Below are positions 25,089 through 33,634 of a stretch of 38,293 nt of DNA, one piece after another; within the stretch, counting starts at the first letter, position 1; each line of letters starts with the position of its first letter. Source of the DNA: an uncultured Porphyromonadaceae bacterium (GTDB lineage: Bacteria; Bacteroidota; Bacteroidia; Bacteroidales; Muribaculaceae). A program made the position numbers and the translations under genes. The notes beneath the pieces are model-generated. The model was given only the letters and a program-made list of their open reading frames with translations, was not told the origin of the DNA and made no database searches. The stretch spans positions 1-38,293 of the forward strand of contig CAMWKV010000004.1 in assembly GCA_947174915.1 (NCBI GenBank), read 5' to 3'.

Positions 25089-26636
25089 TTATGACTGGGT
25101 ATTGTCGTCGGACGACTGATTTTTATTCTTGCGGGCGCGCCATGCGGGGCGGTTGATGATGATTTCCTTATCGGCCGAGATGGAGGGTTGACGGCCTACC
25201 GATACGGGGCGACCGGACGAAGACTGCTCTCCGCGCGGGGAGCGTGCGCGACGTTCCTCAGGCTTATCACCGTCGTGGCGTGGGAAGCGGTCGGGACGCT
25301 CGGCATCGCGGCGGAAGGGCTTATCACCGTCACGGCGGGGGAAGCGGTCGGAGCGCTCGGCATCGCGGCGGAAGGCTTTGTCGAAGCGTGCTCCGGGAGT
25401 CTCACGGCTTTCGCGACGGGGGCCGCGGGGAGCCTTGGCAGGAGCGGCGGGGCGTTCCTTCTTGAGTTTGCCGCCTGCGGCGCGGAATTCTTTCTTGTTG
25501 CCTTCGAAGATGACGTACTCGCGGAGCTCGCAGTCGAGGCCGCCGTTGTTGACGGCGATTTTCTCTGACGGAGCCAGGCCTATCTCGTGGAAATATTCGT
25601 CCTTGTAGCCTATCACCCAGCATTTGTAGCCTGTGAAGACATGCTTGAGCTTGGTGCCGATAGTACGGTAGAGCTCGTACATATCGTCGGCGCCTATGCG
25701 TCGGCCATAGGGCGGGTTGGTGACGAGGATACCGGCAGGACGAGGAGCCTCGGTCCAGTCGGCGATGGGGCGGCGTTCGAAGGTGATATATCGTTCTACG
25801 CCGGCGCTGCGCGCGTTGCGGCGTGCTATCTCTATGGCGTTGGCGTTGATGTCGGCTGCCACGATGGGGAATTCGGGCGTGCGCTCACGGCTGTCGTCGT
25901 TGTAGACGCTCTCGAGGAGTTCGGCGTCGAAGTCGGGCCAGTTCTCGAAGGCGAAGTGCTTGCGGTAGACACCGGGGTTGATGCCGGCGGCAATCATGGC
26001 TCCCTCGATGGCGAAGGTACCCGAGCCGCACATAGGGTCGACGAGCGGGGTAGAGCCGTCGTAGCCGGCGATGAGGAGGATGCCGGCGGCAAGTACTTCG
26101 TTGATAGGAGCTTCTGTCTGCGCTGTGCGCCAGCCGCGGCGGTGCAGCGACTCGCCGGAGGAGTCGAGCGACAGGGTGACGTGCTCGCCGGCGATATGGA
26201 CATTGATATATATGTCGGCGCCCTCTACGCCCACACGGGGACGTCGCTCTTCGGGATCGTGGTCGCGGAACCAGTCCACGATAGCATCTTTGATACGGTA
26301 GGTGACGAACTGGGAGTTGCGGAAGTCATCGCCGAATACTGTGGTGTCGATTACAAATGACTGATCCACACGCAGTACGGTGCTCCAGTCGAAAGCCTTG
26401 GCGGCGGCGTAGAGCCTGTCGGCGTCGGCGGCCTCGAAGGTGAGGAAGGGTTTGAGTATACGCAGTGCCGTGCGGCAGCACATGTTGGCACGGTACATCA
26501 GTGCCAGGTCGCCGCGAAAGCTTACCATACGTTTGCCGGGAGCTACATCTTCGGCGCCAAGTGCGCGGAGTTCATCGGCGAGGACAGCCTCCAGACCCTG
26601 AAAGGTCTTGGCTACCATATCGAATGTCGAATTCAT
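25089..26636 (-). CDS. THUMP-domain class I RNA methyltransferase with Arg-rich tail
   Basis: This 515-residue protein is an RlmL-N/YpsC-type RNA methyltransferase, probably making N2-methylguanosine in 23S rRNA. An N-terminal THUMP-containing part covers about 1-165. The SAM-binding motif DPMCGSGT is at about 200-207 and the catalytic NPPYG at about 307-311. From about residue 391 it carries an unusual 125-residue tail rich in Arg, Asp, Pro and Ser. The tail contains two 19-residue copies of a unit with FRRDAER and DRFPR, encoded by a 57-bp tandem repeat. It ends in a basic segment (RPAWRARKNKNQ). The start is placed at ATG 26636, 20 bp after a perfect promoter; the frame is open to 26714, beyond that promoter. 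It heads the operon with purD and pdxB. Confidence 0.88.
   Translation of the reverse strand: MNSTFDMVAKTFQGLEAVLADELRALGAEDVAPGKRMVSFRGDLALMYRANMCCRTALRILKPFLTFEAADADRLYAAAKAFDWSTVLRVDQSFVIDTTVFGDDFRNSQFVTYRIKDAIVDWFRDHDPEERRPRVGVEGADIYINVHIAGEHVTLSLDSSGESLHRRGWRTAQTEAPINEVLAAGILLIAGYDGSTPLVDPMCGSGTFAIEGAMIAAGINPGVYRKHFAFENWPDFDAELLESVYNDDSRERTPEFPIVAADINANAIEIARRNARSAGVERYITFERRPIADWTEAPRPAGILVTNPPYGRRIGADDMYELYRTIGTKLKHVFTGYKCWVIGYKDEYFHEIGLAPSEKIAVNNGGLDCELREYVIFEGNKKEFRAAGGKLKKERPAAPAKAPRGPRRESRETPGARFDKAFRRDAERSDRFPRRDGDKPFRRDAERPDRFPRHDGDKPEERRARSPRGEQSSSGRPVSVGRQPSISADKEIIINRPAWRARKNKNQSSDDNTQS
25261..25374. repeat. 57-bp tandem repeat inside the RNA methyltransferase tail
   Basis: Two near-identical 57-bp units (25261-25317 and 25318-25374) encode the duplicated Arg/Asp-rich 19-residue unit of the methyltransferase tail. 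They differ at only a few positions, pointing to a recent duplication. Confidence 0.88.
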
Positions 26637-26656
26637 ACTATCTATCTTTAATGGCG

Positions 26657-26688
26657 CAAAATTACGAATTTTTGGCGGGATGAGCAAA
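26657..26688 (-). promoter_or_regulatory. Promoter for the RNA methyltransferase-purD-pdxB operon
   Basis: On the - strand: TTTG (26688-26685), a 20-bp spacer and TAATTTTG (26664-26657). Both elements match perfectly, and the ATG follows 20 bp later. Confidence 0.82.
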
Positions 26689-26756
26689 CTTTCGGCGTCA
26701 GTGTCTTCAGCCACCGCATCCCCTTTTGACCGTCAGCCCCTAACACCGTCCCACTT

Positions 26757-26798
26757 CATAACCCATCACCCATAACTCATAACTCATAACTCATACTT
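26757..26798. repeat. 7-bp tandem repeat, six copies
   Basis: Successive units read CATAACC, CATCACC, CATAACT, CATAACT, CATAACT and CATACTT. The array is flanked by the two copies of a 20-bp direct repeat ending CTTTTGACCGT. Confidence 0.8.
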
Positions 26799-26905
26799 AT
26801 CAGCTCCTTCCGCACCCACATCCGCTTTTGACCGTATGTGTCTTTTGTGCGAGTTGCTTGCAACTCGAGCCCGGGCAGGCCGGGCGCGTTTGAAGCTACT
26901 CACAT

Positions 26906-26944
26906 AAAAATAGCGAGAGGATGCACGGTCACTGTGCACCCTCT
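26906..26944 (-). terminator. Intrinsic terminator after the phosphohexomutase gene
   Basis: On the - strand an 11-bp stem with one mismatch (26944-26934 with 26926-26916) precedes a short T-run (26910-26906). It lies about 60 bp past the stop codon. Confidence 0.7.
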
Positions 26945-27003
26945 GCGCGGTATAGTTCCGGCTCTGCCTTGGCTCGCAGAAGCCGTGGGCTTGATTCAGG
27001 ATA

Positions 27004-28755
27004 TCAGATGCCGAGGTCTTTCTTGATGGCGGCAATCTTCTCGGTGGCTTCCTTATTGAGTCGCTCGTAGTCCGAGAGTTCATTCATCTTGCCGTGTACC
27101 TCGATGTAGAACTTGATCTTAGGCTCTGTGCCCGAGGGACGTATAGATACCTTCGAACCATCCTCGGTGAAGAACTGGAGCACGTTTGAGGTGGTGGGGA
27201 AGTCCATCTTGGTCACCTTGCCGGTGGCGACGTCGGTGCAGTTGAGGTCGCCGTAGTCCTTGACGGTCACTACGGGGCTGCCGGCGAGAGTCTTGGGCGG
27301 ATTGGCGCGGAAGTCCACCATCATGCGCTGGATTTCTTCGGCGCCGGTCTTGCCGGGACGTACCACGCTGATGCCTTCCTCGTGGCTGTAGCCGTTCTTG
27401 AGGTAGATTTCCTGGAGCATCTGGTTGAAGTCCATACCGCGGTCCTTGGCCCATGCGCATATCTCGGCCATGAGTGAGATAGCGGATACGGAGTCTTTGT
27501 CGCGGCAGAAGTCTTCGGCCAGGAAGCCGTAGCTCTCTTCGCCGCCACCGAGGTAGCGCATGCTGCCTTCGAGGTCGCGGATCACGCTGGCAATCCACTT
27601 GAAGCCCGTGTAGCAGTCGTACATCTTGATGTTCTGGTTCTCGGCGATAGCCTTGATGGTCTCGGTGGTGACGATGGTCTTCACTACATATTCGTTGCCG
27701 GTGAGGCGCCCGAGTTCGCGGTTGCGAAGCATGATGTAGTTGAGCAGAATCATCACTATCTGGTTGCCGTTGATGAGCTGGTATTCGCCGTTGTTGTCGC
27801 GGATTACGCAGCCGATGCGGTCGGCGTCGGGGTCGGAGGCCACTACGAGGTCGGCGTCAACTTCCTTGGCCTTGGCGATAGCCATAGCCATAGCCGAGGG
27901 ATTCTCGGGGTTGGGCGAGTCGACAGTGGGGAAGTCTCCGCTGGGCACGTCCTGTTCGGGCACGTGGATGATGTTGGTGAAGCCGTAGTTGCGCAGTGAG
28001 TCGGGGATGAGCTTCACGCCGGTGCCGTGGATAGGAGTGTAGACAATCTTGAGGTCGGAGTGTCGCTTGATTACTTCGGGGTCGAGCGAGAGGGTCTTGA
28101 TGGCAGCGAGGAATTTGCGGTCCATGTCCTCGCCGATGATTTCGATGAGGGCCGGGTTGCCGTCGAATTTGATTTCGCTCACGCTCTTGATTTTGTTCAC
28201 GTTGTCGATGATGTTGACATCGTGAGGAGCGATGATCTGCGCGCCGTCGCTCCAGTAAGCCTTGTAGCCGTTGTACTCTTTGGGGTTGTGGCTGGCGGTG
28301 ATGTTGACGCCGCTCTGACAACCGAGTTCACGGATGGCGAAGGAGAGTTCGGGGGTGGGGCGGAAGTTTTCGAAGAGATATACCTTGATGCCGTTGGCGG
28401 AGAAAATGTTGGCAACGATTTCGGCAAAGTTGCGGGAGTTGTTGCGCACATCGTGACCCACCACTACGCTGATCTGAGGCATATCGGGGAAGGCTTCCTT
28501 GAGGTAGTTGGCCAGACCTTGGGTGGCAGCGCCGACGGTGTAGATATTCATGCGGTTGGAGCCGGCGCCCATGATGCCACGGAGGCCGCCGGTACCGAAT
28601 TCGAGGTCGCGGTAGAACGATTCAATCAGTTCGGTCTTGTCGTCGGCGTCGAGCATGCGGCGCACTTCGGCCTTGGTTTCAGCGTCATAGCCTGCATCGT
28701 CGAGCCACTGCTGTGCGCGGGCTGTCACTTGGGCGAGGAGTTCGTTGTTTTCCAT
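27004..28755 (-). CDS. Phosphoglucomutase / phosphomannomutase family enzyme
   Basis: This 583-residue alpha-D-phosphohexomutase interconverts hexose 1- and 6-phosphates, feeding glycogen and cell-surface sugar synthesis. The phosphoserine loop is TASHNP (Ser155), the metal-binding loop DPDADR (308-313) and the sugar-binding loop GGGEESYG. The phosphate-binding loop near the C-terminus is RPSGTEPKIKFY. The length is that of the long PgcA-like bacterial group, for which phosphoglucomutase activity is most usual, but the sugar specificity cannot be read directly. It is transcribed alone, from a perfect promoter at 28830-28861 to a hairpin at 26906-26944. Confidence 0.92.
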   Translation of the reverse strand: MENNELLAQVTARAQQWLDDAGYDAETKAEVRRMLDADDKTELIESFYRDLEFGTGGLRGIMGAGSNRMNIYTVGAATQGLANYLKEAFPDMPQISVVVGHDVRNNSRNFAEIVANIFSANGIKVYLFENFRPTPELSFAIRELGCQSGVNITASHNPKEYNGYKAYWSDGAQIIAPHDVNIIDNVNKIKSVSEIKFDGNPALIEIIGEDMDRKFLAAIKTLSLDPEVIKRHSDLKIVYTPIHGTGVKLIPDSLRNYGFTNIIHVPEQDVPSGDFPTVDSPNPENPSAMAMAIAKAKEVDADLVVASDPDADRIGCVIRDNNGEYQLINGNQIVMILLNYIMLRNRELGRLTGNEYVVKTIVTTETIKAIAENQNIKMYDCYTGFKWIASVIRDLEGSMRYLGGGEESYGFLAEDFCRDKDSVSAISLMAEICAWAKDRGMDFNQMLQEIYLKNGYSHEEGISVVRPGKTGAEEIQRMMVDFRANPPKTLAGSPVVTVKDYGDLNCTDVATGKVTKMDFPTTSNVLQFFTEDGSKVSIRPSGTEPKIKFYIEVHGKMNELSDYERLNKEATEKIAAIKKDLGI

Positions 28756-28829
28756 ATTTGTATGTAGTTATGTATATTTATTATCCGGGGTGGTCTCTAT
28801 CGGTATATGTGATAGATAAGTCCTTGTGG

Positions 28830-28861
28830 CAAAATTAATGTTTTATCATTAGATAAACAAA
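28830..28861 (-). promoter_or_regulatory. Promoter for the phosphohexomutase gene
   Basis: On the - strand: TTTG (28861-28858), a 20-bp spacer and TAATTTTG (28837-28830), matching both consensus elements. It lies 74 bp upstream of the ATG. Confidence 0.82.
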
Positions 28862-29056
28862 TTTTCAGCCATCGCGGTTTCACGTTATTTAGATTTATTT
28901 CCACGGCCGCTCCGCTGTATAGTGGAGCGGCCGTGGCATACGGTGACCGGCTTTCCCAATAGTCGCCCTATCGTGCGGAGCAGGTTTGTCGGAGGTGGCG
29001 TGAGGCAAACCATTAAGAATAAAGAAGGCGCCATAGCGCTCCCCTCAGAAAAGGGC

Positions 29057-29087
29057 AAAAGGCGACTCCGCTGACGGAGTCGCCTTT
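29057..29087 (-). terminator. Hairpin terminator after gpmI
   Basis: A perfect 13-bp stem (29087-29075 with 29070-29058) with a 4-nt loop lies 18 bp beyond the gpmI stop and ends in TTTT on the - strand. Confidence 0.82.
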
Positions 29088-29105
29088 GCTATGATTGAAA
29101 GTCTA

Positions 29106-30623
29106 TCAGTCCTTGATGAGGTCTTCGCCGGTCATTTCGGCGGGCTGGGGCATACCCATGATGTGCAGTAGCGAGGGAGCAACGTCGGCCAGACGGCCGT
29201 CGGCGGTGACTGCATGCTTGTTCTCCGTCACATATACGAATGGAACGGGGTTGAGCGAGTGGGCGGTGTTGGGAGTGCCGTCGCTGTTCTCGGCGTTGTC
29301 GGCATTGCCGTGGTCGGCGATGATGATTACCTCGTAGCCGTGAGCTTTGGCGGCCTCTACGGTGTCGTGGAGGCAGGTGTCGAGGGTCTCTACGGCCTTC
29401 TGGATGGCGGAGTAGACACCGGTGTGGCCCACCATGTCACCGTTGGCGTAGTTGACCACGATGAAATCGTACTTCTCGGTGTCGATCTGCTCAACGAGCT
29501 TGTTCTTCACCTCGTATGCGCTCATCTCGGGCTTGAGGTCGTAGGTAGCCACCTTGGGCGACGGTACCAGGATACGGTCTTCGCCCTCGAAGGGTGCTTC
29601 GCGACCGCCGTTGAAGAAGAATGTCACATGGGCATACTTCTCTGTCTCGGCGATATGGAGCTGGTGCTTGCCGGCGTTGGAGAGGTACTCGGCCAGGGTG
29701 TTGGCCACGTCCTGCTTGTCGAAGATGATGTGCACGCCCTTGAACGACGAGTCGTAGGGGGTCATGCAGTAGAACTGCAGGCCGGGGATGGTGTGCATGC
29801 CTTCCTCGGGCATATCCTTCTGGGTGAGGACTTCGGTGAGTTCCTTGGCGCGGTCGTTGCGGTAGTTGAAGAATATCACGCAGTCGTCGGGCTTGATGGT
29901 GCCGTCGACGGTGGAGTTGTTGATGGGCTTGATGAACTCGTCGGTGACGTCGTTGTCATAGCTTTCCTGCATGGCGGCCACCATATCGGTAGCCTGTTCG
30001 CCCTTGCCGTCGACGAGAAGGTCGTAGGCTTCTTTGACGCGGTTCCAGCGGTGGTCGCGGTCCATGGCGTAGAAGCGGCCGATGATTGAGGCTATCACGC
30101 CGGCCGATTTCGCGCAGTGCTCCTGTACTTCCTTGATGAAGCCGATACCGCTGCGGGGGTCGGTGTCACGGCCATCCATGAAGCAATGGAGGTACACCTT
30201 GCTCAGTCCGTAGTGCTTGGCGATGTCGCACAGCGCGAAGAGGTGCTCAAGCGAGGAGTGTACGCCGCCGTTGGAGGTAAGGCCCATGAAGTGCATGGCT
30301 TTGCCGGTGGTGGCGCAGTATTCGAAGGCGCTCTTGATTTCCTTGTTTTCGAGGATGTCGCCGGTGGCGATGGCGCGGTTGATCTTCACGAGGTCCTGGT
30401 AGACTACGCGGCCGGCGCCGATGTTGAGGTGACCCACTTCGGAGTTGCCCATCTGGCCGTCGGGCAGACCTACGTTCTCACCGCTGGCCTGCAGCTCGGA
30501 GTGGGGATAAGTCTTCAGGAGGTAATCCCAGTAGGGCGTGGGAGTGTTGTAGATGGCGTCGGAGTGGCTGTGATTGCCGATACCCCAACCGTCGAGTATG
30601 ATCAGTAATGCTTTGTGTGCCAT
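29106..30623 (-). CDS. gpmI: 2,3-bisphosphoglycerate-independent phosphoglycerate mutase
   Basis: GpmI interconverts 3- and 2-phosphoglycerate in glycolysis with two manganese ions. The 505-residue product has the family N-terminus [11 protein letters not shown] (metal ligand Asp11) and the phosphoserine motif GNSEVGH (Ser61). [12 protein letters not shown] and [13 protein letters not shown] occur in the phosphotransferase domain, and [14 protein letters not shown] is the C-terminal metal-binding segment. Length is normal. It lies 29 bp after the small membrane gene and probably shares its transcript with that gene and the exonuclease. Confidence 0.97.
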   Translation of the reverse strand: MAHKALLIILDGWGIGNHSHSDAIYNTPTPYWDYLLKTYPHSELQASGENVGLPDGQMGNSEVGHLNIGAGRVVYQDLVKINRAIATGDILENKEIKSAFEYCATTGKAMHFMGLTSNGGVHSSLEHLFALCDIAKHYGLSKVYLHCFMDGRDTDPRSGIGFIKEVQEHCAKSAGVIASIIGRFYAMDRDHRWNRVKEAYDLLVDGKGEQATDMVAAMQESYDNDVTDEFIKPINNSTVDGTIKPDDCVIFFNYRNDRAKELTEVLTQKDMPEEGMHTIPGLQFYCMTPYDSSFKGVHIIFDKQDVANTLAEYLSNAGKHQLHIAETEKYAHVTFFFNGGREAPFEGEDRILVPSPKVATYDLKPEMSAYEVKNKLVEQIDTEKYDFIVVNYANGDMVGHTGVYSAIQKAVETLDTCLHDTVEAAKAHGYEVIIIADHGNADNAENSDGTPNTAHSLNPVPFVYVTENKHAVTADGRLADVAPSLLHIMGMPQPAEMTGEDLIKD

Positions 30624-30652
30624 ATATATGATGTATTATTGTTGTCGGTATG

Positions 30653-30883
30653 TCACTTGTCGGAAGAACGCTTGAGGTCGTCCATTCGTTCGCGGCGCAG
30701 GCGTTCGCGGCGCTTCAGGTTGAAGTGGAGCAGCACGAGGATGATGAGGGTCACGCCTATTGTGCCGAAATACTGCAGTGCCGATGTGCGGCCGGAGGCG
30801 TAGTCGGGCCAGCCTATGACGGCCATCACTGCCAGGTAGACAGCCAGCACGGCGGGGATGAGGACTGAACGTTGTACTTTCAT
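30653..30883 (-). CDS. Small two-span membrane protein
   Basis: This 76-residue protein has two hydrophobic helices (about 7-24 and 38-54) separated by a short loop. A strongly basic tail follows (NLKRRERLRRERMDDLKRSSDK), which by the positive-inside rule should face the cytoplasm. I do not recognise a family. It is probably a real gene: its ATG overlaps the exonuclease stop in ATGA, its base composition fits, and gpmI follows after 29 bp. No function can be assigned from sequence alone. Confidence 0.7.
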   Translation of the reverse strand: MKVQRSVLIPAVLAVYLAVMAVIGWPDYASGRTSALQYFGTIGVTLIILVLLHFNLKRRERLRRERMDDLKRSSDK

Positions 30884-31545
30884 TGCTTTCGGCTTGTCTC
30901 CTTTCGTGTTGTCTCTTTTGGTATCACCTCATGTCGGTGCGGTGATGTCAGAGGGTCGAAGCGGCCATCGGCGAGCTCCTTGTATATCTTCAGACAAGCC
31001 CAGGCGTCGAGGGCGGCATAGGCCTGCTGCGACGGCGTGAGGGTGTCGGCCTCCCAGTTGGTGAGGCGCTGGCTCTTGCTGATGCGCTCGCCGAAGATGA
31101 TGGCGTAGATTTTCTGCAGGGATATGTCGGAGATGTCGTAGCGCTTCACGAGGTCCTGAAGGTCCACGAAGCCCTCCGGCGAGAGGGGCGTACTGCGGCG
31201 TAGCACGTTGAAATCGTCGTGCAGCGACAGGCCTATCTTCAATATGTCCGGATTCTCGAGGAAGGCCTTGAGCTCCGCGCAGATGCCTATCTTGTTGAGG
31301 CGGAAGAGGAAACAGCGGTCTGCAGTGCTTATCTGCATGAGCGCTGCGGGGCGTGACTGTCCTTTGCGGAAGCAGGGGCGTGTCTCGGTGTCGAAGCCCA
31401 CCATGGTCTCTTTGGCGAGGGCTCGAAGGGCGCTGTGGGCCACGGCGGCGCTCTCTACCACGGTGATAGCTCCGTCGTAATGAACAACGGGGAGCTCGGA
31501 CAGTTCTTCCTTACCTATACTTATTGTATATTTTGTATCTTTCAC
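30880..31545 (-). CDS. 3'-5' exonuclease, DEDDy (RNase D-like) family
   Basis: This 221-residue protein has a single RNase D/WRN-type exonuclease domain. The expected residues are visible: Asp52 and Glu54 in GFDTETRP, Asp110 or Asp111 in LSLHDDFNVL, and Tyr176 with Asp180 in AYAALDAWACL, so it should be active. There is no HRDC domain, so it is shorter than classical RNase D, and the C-terminus is a short Lys/Thr/Arg-rich tail. Whether it acts on RNA or DNA cannot be told. The start is GTG 31545; an in-frame stop lies 10 bp upstream, inside a perfect -7 box, and the next Met is already at residue 48. It is the first of three overlapping or closely spaced genes ending in gpmI. Confidence 0.88.
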   Translation of the reverse strand: MKDTKYTISIGKEELSELPVVHYDGAITVVESAAVAHSALRALAKETMVGFDTETRPCFRKGQSRPAALMQISTADRCFLFRLNKIGICAELKAFLENPDILKIGLSLHDDFNVLRRSTPLSPEGFVDLQDLVKRYDISDISLQKIYAIIFGERISKSQRLTNWEADTLTPSQQAYAALDAWACLKIYKELADGRFDPLTSPHRHEVIPKETTRKETSRKQ

Positions 31546-31549
31546 AGCG

Positions 31550-31557
31550 CAAAATTA
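31550..31557 (-). promoter_or_regulatory. Possible -7 element before the exonuclease gene
   Basis: TAATTTTG on the - strand matches TAnnTTTG but lies only 4 bp before the GTG start. No -33 TTTG was found at 19-21 bp. The gene could instead be read through from bioD, 45 bp upstream. Confidence 0.4.
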
Positions 31558-31590
31558 GTGAATTAACATGTGCCGTACACGTGTTTTAAC

Positions 31591-32244
31591 TTAATTTAAG
31601 GCTGGCATGGTGAGATAGGCTGCCTCGGGGAAATTCCGCTCCAGATAGCGGCCTATGAAGTCGTGCGTGTCGGCGGCGATGGTGGCGTCGCGGTCGAAGT
31701 ACTGATTGTAGATTACTGCCGCAAGGGTGATTCCGCGGCTGCGGATGGCTTCGAGCGACAGCAGGGTATGGTTGATGGAGCCCAGGCGGCCGTTGGTGAC
31801 GAGTACCATGGGCAGCCCCTTCGCCGCCACATAGTCGGCTGTTGTATATGTGTCTGTCACAGGCACTAAGAGTCCTCCGGCCCCTTCGATGAGCACGCGG
31901 TCGTAGCGCTCGGTGAGGCGTGCCGTGGAGGCCTCTATCACGCTCAGATCCAGCTCAACGCCGTCGATACGCGCTGCCAGTTGAGCCGATGCGGGATAGC
32001 TCAGTATGATGGGTGCCGTGGTGCCGTCGAGGTCTTCCGGAAGAGGTTTGCTGCCAAGGAGTTGGCGGTGCTTCTCTATATCTTCGCTGGCGCCCTCGCA
32101 GCCTGTCTGTATGAACTTCTGCGTAGCTACCGACAGACCCTTCTCGGCCAGCTGTCCGGCCAGCCACGCCGTGGCGTAAGTCTTGCCGGCATCGGTATCG
32201 ATACCGCTGATGAATAGTACGGGATATTCTGTATAGTGTGCCAT
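31591..32244 (-). CDS. bioD: Dethiobiotin synthetase
   Basis: BioD closes the ureido ring of dethiobiotin with CO2 and ATP, the penultimate step of biotin synthesis. The 217-residue product has the P-loop GIDTDAGKTYA (about 14-24), the QTGCE segment that follows it, and IEGAGGLLVPV in the middle, as in the family. Its ATG overlaps the bioGC stop by one base (TAATG), so translation is probably coupled. Length is normal. The other biotin genes (bioA, bioB, bioF) are not in this window. Confidence 0.95.
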   Translation of the reverse strand: MAHYTEYPVLFISGIDTDAGKTYATAWLAGQLAEKGLSVATQKFIQTGCEGASEDIEKHRQLLGSKPLPEDLDGTTAPIILSYPASAQLAARIDGVELDLSVIEASTARLTERYDRVLIEGAGGLLVPVTDTYTTADYVAAKGLPMVLVTNGRLGSINHTLLSLEAIRSRGITLAAVIYNQYFDRDATIAADTHDFIGRYLERNFPEAAYLTMPALN

Positions 32245-33629
32245 TATTTCTTTCTGAGGATGAGGATGTAAGGTCGATAAGTGATGTGCCAGCGGCCGTC
32301 AAGAGCGGGGTGGAAACGGTTCAATACCGAGCGCAGCGGCACTTCGCCGTCGGCCGAGCGTCCCAGCCCGGTAACGCCCGTGGCGCGAAGGTGACGGAAT
32401 ACGTCCGCAGCACTGTCGAACACCAGGTCGTCGCAGTAGTCGCGGCTATACAGCACCTCGTAGTCGTCGCCGAGGGCGCCCAGCCATGCGTTGGGAGTGA
32501 GCAGCGGCAGACTGCGCCCCGTCACGGCGTTCACTTCGGCGAGGTTGCCGGCCACGAAAGTGCTCAGCACCAACACGCCGCCGGGGTGAAGGGCACGCAT
32601 GCAGCGACGCACGAACTGCAGCGGCGAGTTGAACCACTGCACCGTCGAGGCGCTCACTATGAGGTCGAAGGATTCGGCGGGCACGCGGGCGATGGCAGTC
32701 TCGGCGTCAAGACGGCGGAAGAGGCGCCGCGGTCCTTCTACGGGGGCGTCACCGGCGAGGTCCCACATCTCCAGATAGCCCTCCGGGGCAACCCTGTGCA
32801 GGTGGCGCGACATCATACCCGTGCCACTGCCCACTTCAAGGATACGTATACCGGGCGCGGACAGGGGGATGCTGAGGCCGGCGAGGAGACGGCACAGCTC
32901 GGCCACAATGCGTGCCTGCACCACGCCCGCGTCCTCGTAGCTGTCGAAACCGCGTCCGAAGCGTTCGCCCACACGCTCCTTGTCCATCACATAGCGGTCC
33001 AGGAGCGACTGGAAGTCGGGGTAGTGCGGCCCCGAGTACATCAGCAGCGGCGTACCCTGCCAGGCGCGCCACTGGTTGACAGGCGGCACTATGGCATCGT
33101 CGCGACCGATCACGGCCACGTCGCAGCGACGGCACGGATCGTGCATCAATAGATTCTCCGGCAGGAAGGATTCGAGTTCGTCGGCGAGTTCGGCTACATC
33201 GCGCTGCGGCGCACGGGCGTTGAAGCGCTCGAAGGTGGCGCTGTCGCCGCACATACGTCGGCGGAACTTGTATAGATTGCGCTCCGACAGCGTGGCGAGT
33301 GTACCCCGGAATATGCGGTCGGGGATACCGAGACTGTTGTGGCACGGATACAGGGTGCCGCCGATAGCCATGCGCAGCGTCACCCGCGGTTCGAGCGACT
33401 GCGTGGTGGCAGCGGCGGCATATACGCCGAAAGACCAGCCGACGACACAAATCTCCTCGTAAGGAGCTGTGAAAGACCAGTCCACGTCCAACGACCGATA
33501 GTCCCACAGCACGACAATATCGTAGCCCGGGCGTGCCAGGCCCTCGAAAGGCCGGGCGTCCATACCCCATCCGGCAAAGAGCAGGATGAGCCGACGGTTG
33601 GATTCTCCACTTATCAGAGCAAGTTTCAC
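32244..33629 (-). CDS. Fused BioG-BioC: pimeloyl-ACP methyl ester esterase and malonyl-ACP methyltransferase
   Basis: This 461-residue protein joins two enzymes that open and close pimelate assembly. The N-terminal BioG-type (DUF452) hydrolase, about residues 1-210, has GWSFG (Ser about 66), an Asp in GRDDAIVPP (about 177) and a His in SGPHYPD (about 202), a complete triad. The C-terminal BioC-type methyltransferase has the SAM-binding segment ILEVGSGTG (about 263-271) and IVSASTVQWF. BioC methylates malonyl-ACP so it can be elongated, and BioG later removes the methyl group. The start is uncertain: GTG 33629 is preferred, and GTG 33635 or TTG 33647 would overlap the -7 promoter box. It is followed by bioD with a one-base overlap. 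Confidence 0.9.
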   Translation of the reverse strand: MKLALISGESNRRLILLFAGWGMDARPFEGLARPGYDIVVLWDYRSLDVDWSFTAPYEEICVVGWSFGVYAAAATTQSLEPRVTLRMAIGGTLYPCHNSLGIPDRIFRGTLATLSERNLYKFRRRMCGDSATFERFNARAPQRDVAELADELESFLPENLLMHDPCRRCDVAVIGRDDAIVPPVNQWRAWQGTPLLMYSGPHYPDFQSLLDRYVMDKERVGERFGRGFDSYEDAGVVQARIVAELCRLLAGLSIPLSAPGIRILEVGSGTGMMSRHLHRVAPEGYLEMWDLAGDAPVEGPRRLFRRLDAETAIARVPAESFDLIVSASTVQWFNSPLQFVRRCMRALHPGGVLVLSTFVAGNLAEVNAVTGRSLPLLTPNAWLGALGDDYEVLYSRDYCDDLVFDSAADVFRHLRATGVTGLGRSADGEVPLRSVLNRFHPALDGRWHITYRPYILILRKK

Positions 33630-33634
33630 AAGCA

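Larger units (their letters stand above)
26637..27003. other. 367-bp gene-free spacer with repeats
   Basis: No credible gene was seen. It contains the methyltransferase promoter, six copies of a 7-bp repeat (26757-26798), a 20-bp direct repeat on either side of them (26714-26733 and 26816-26835, 18 of 20 bases identical) and the phosphohexomutase terminator (26906-26944). Confidence 0.65.
28756..29105. other. 350-bp gene-free spacer with a long hairpin
   Basis: No gene was seen. It holds the phosphohexomutase promoter, a long hairpin at 28901-28936 (13 perfect pairs, extended by G-T, C-G and T-A to 16 around a GTAT loop) and the gpmI terminator. The long hairpin has no T-run on either strand. 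Confidence 0.6.
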
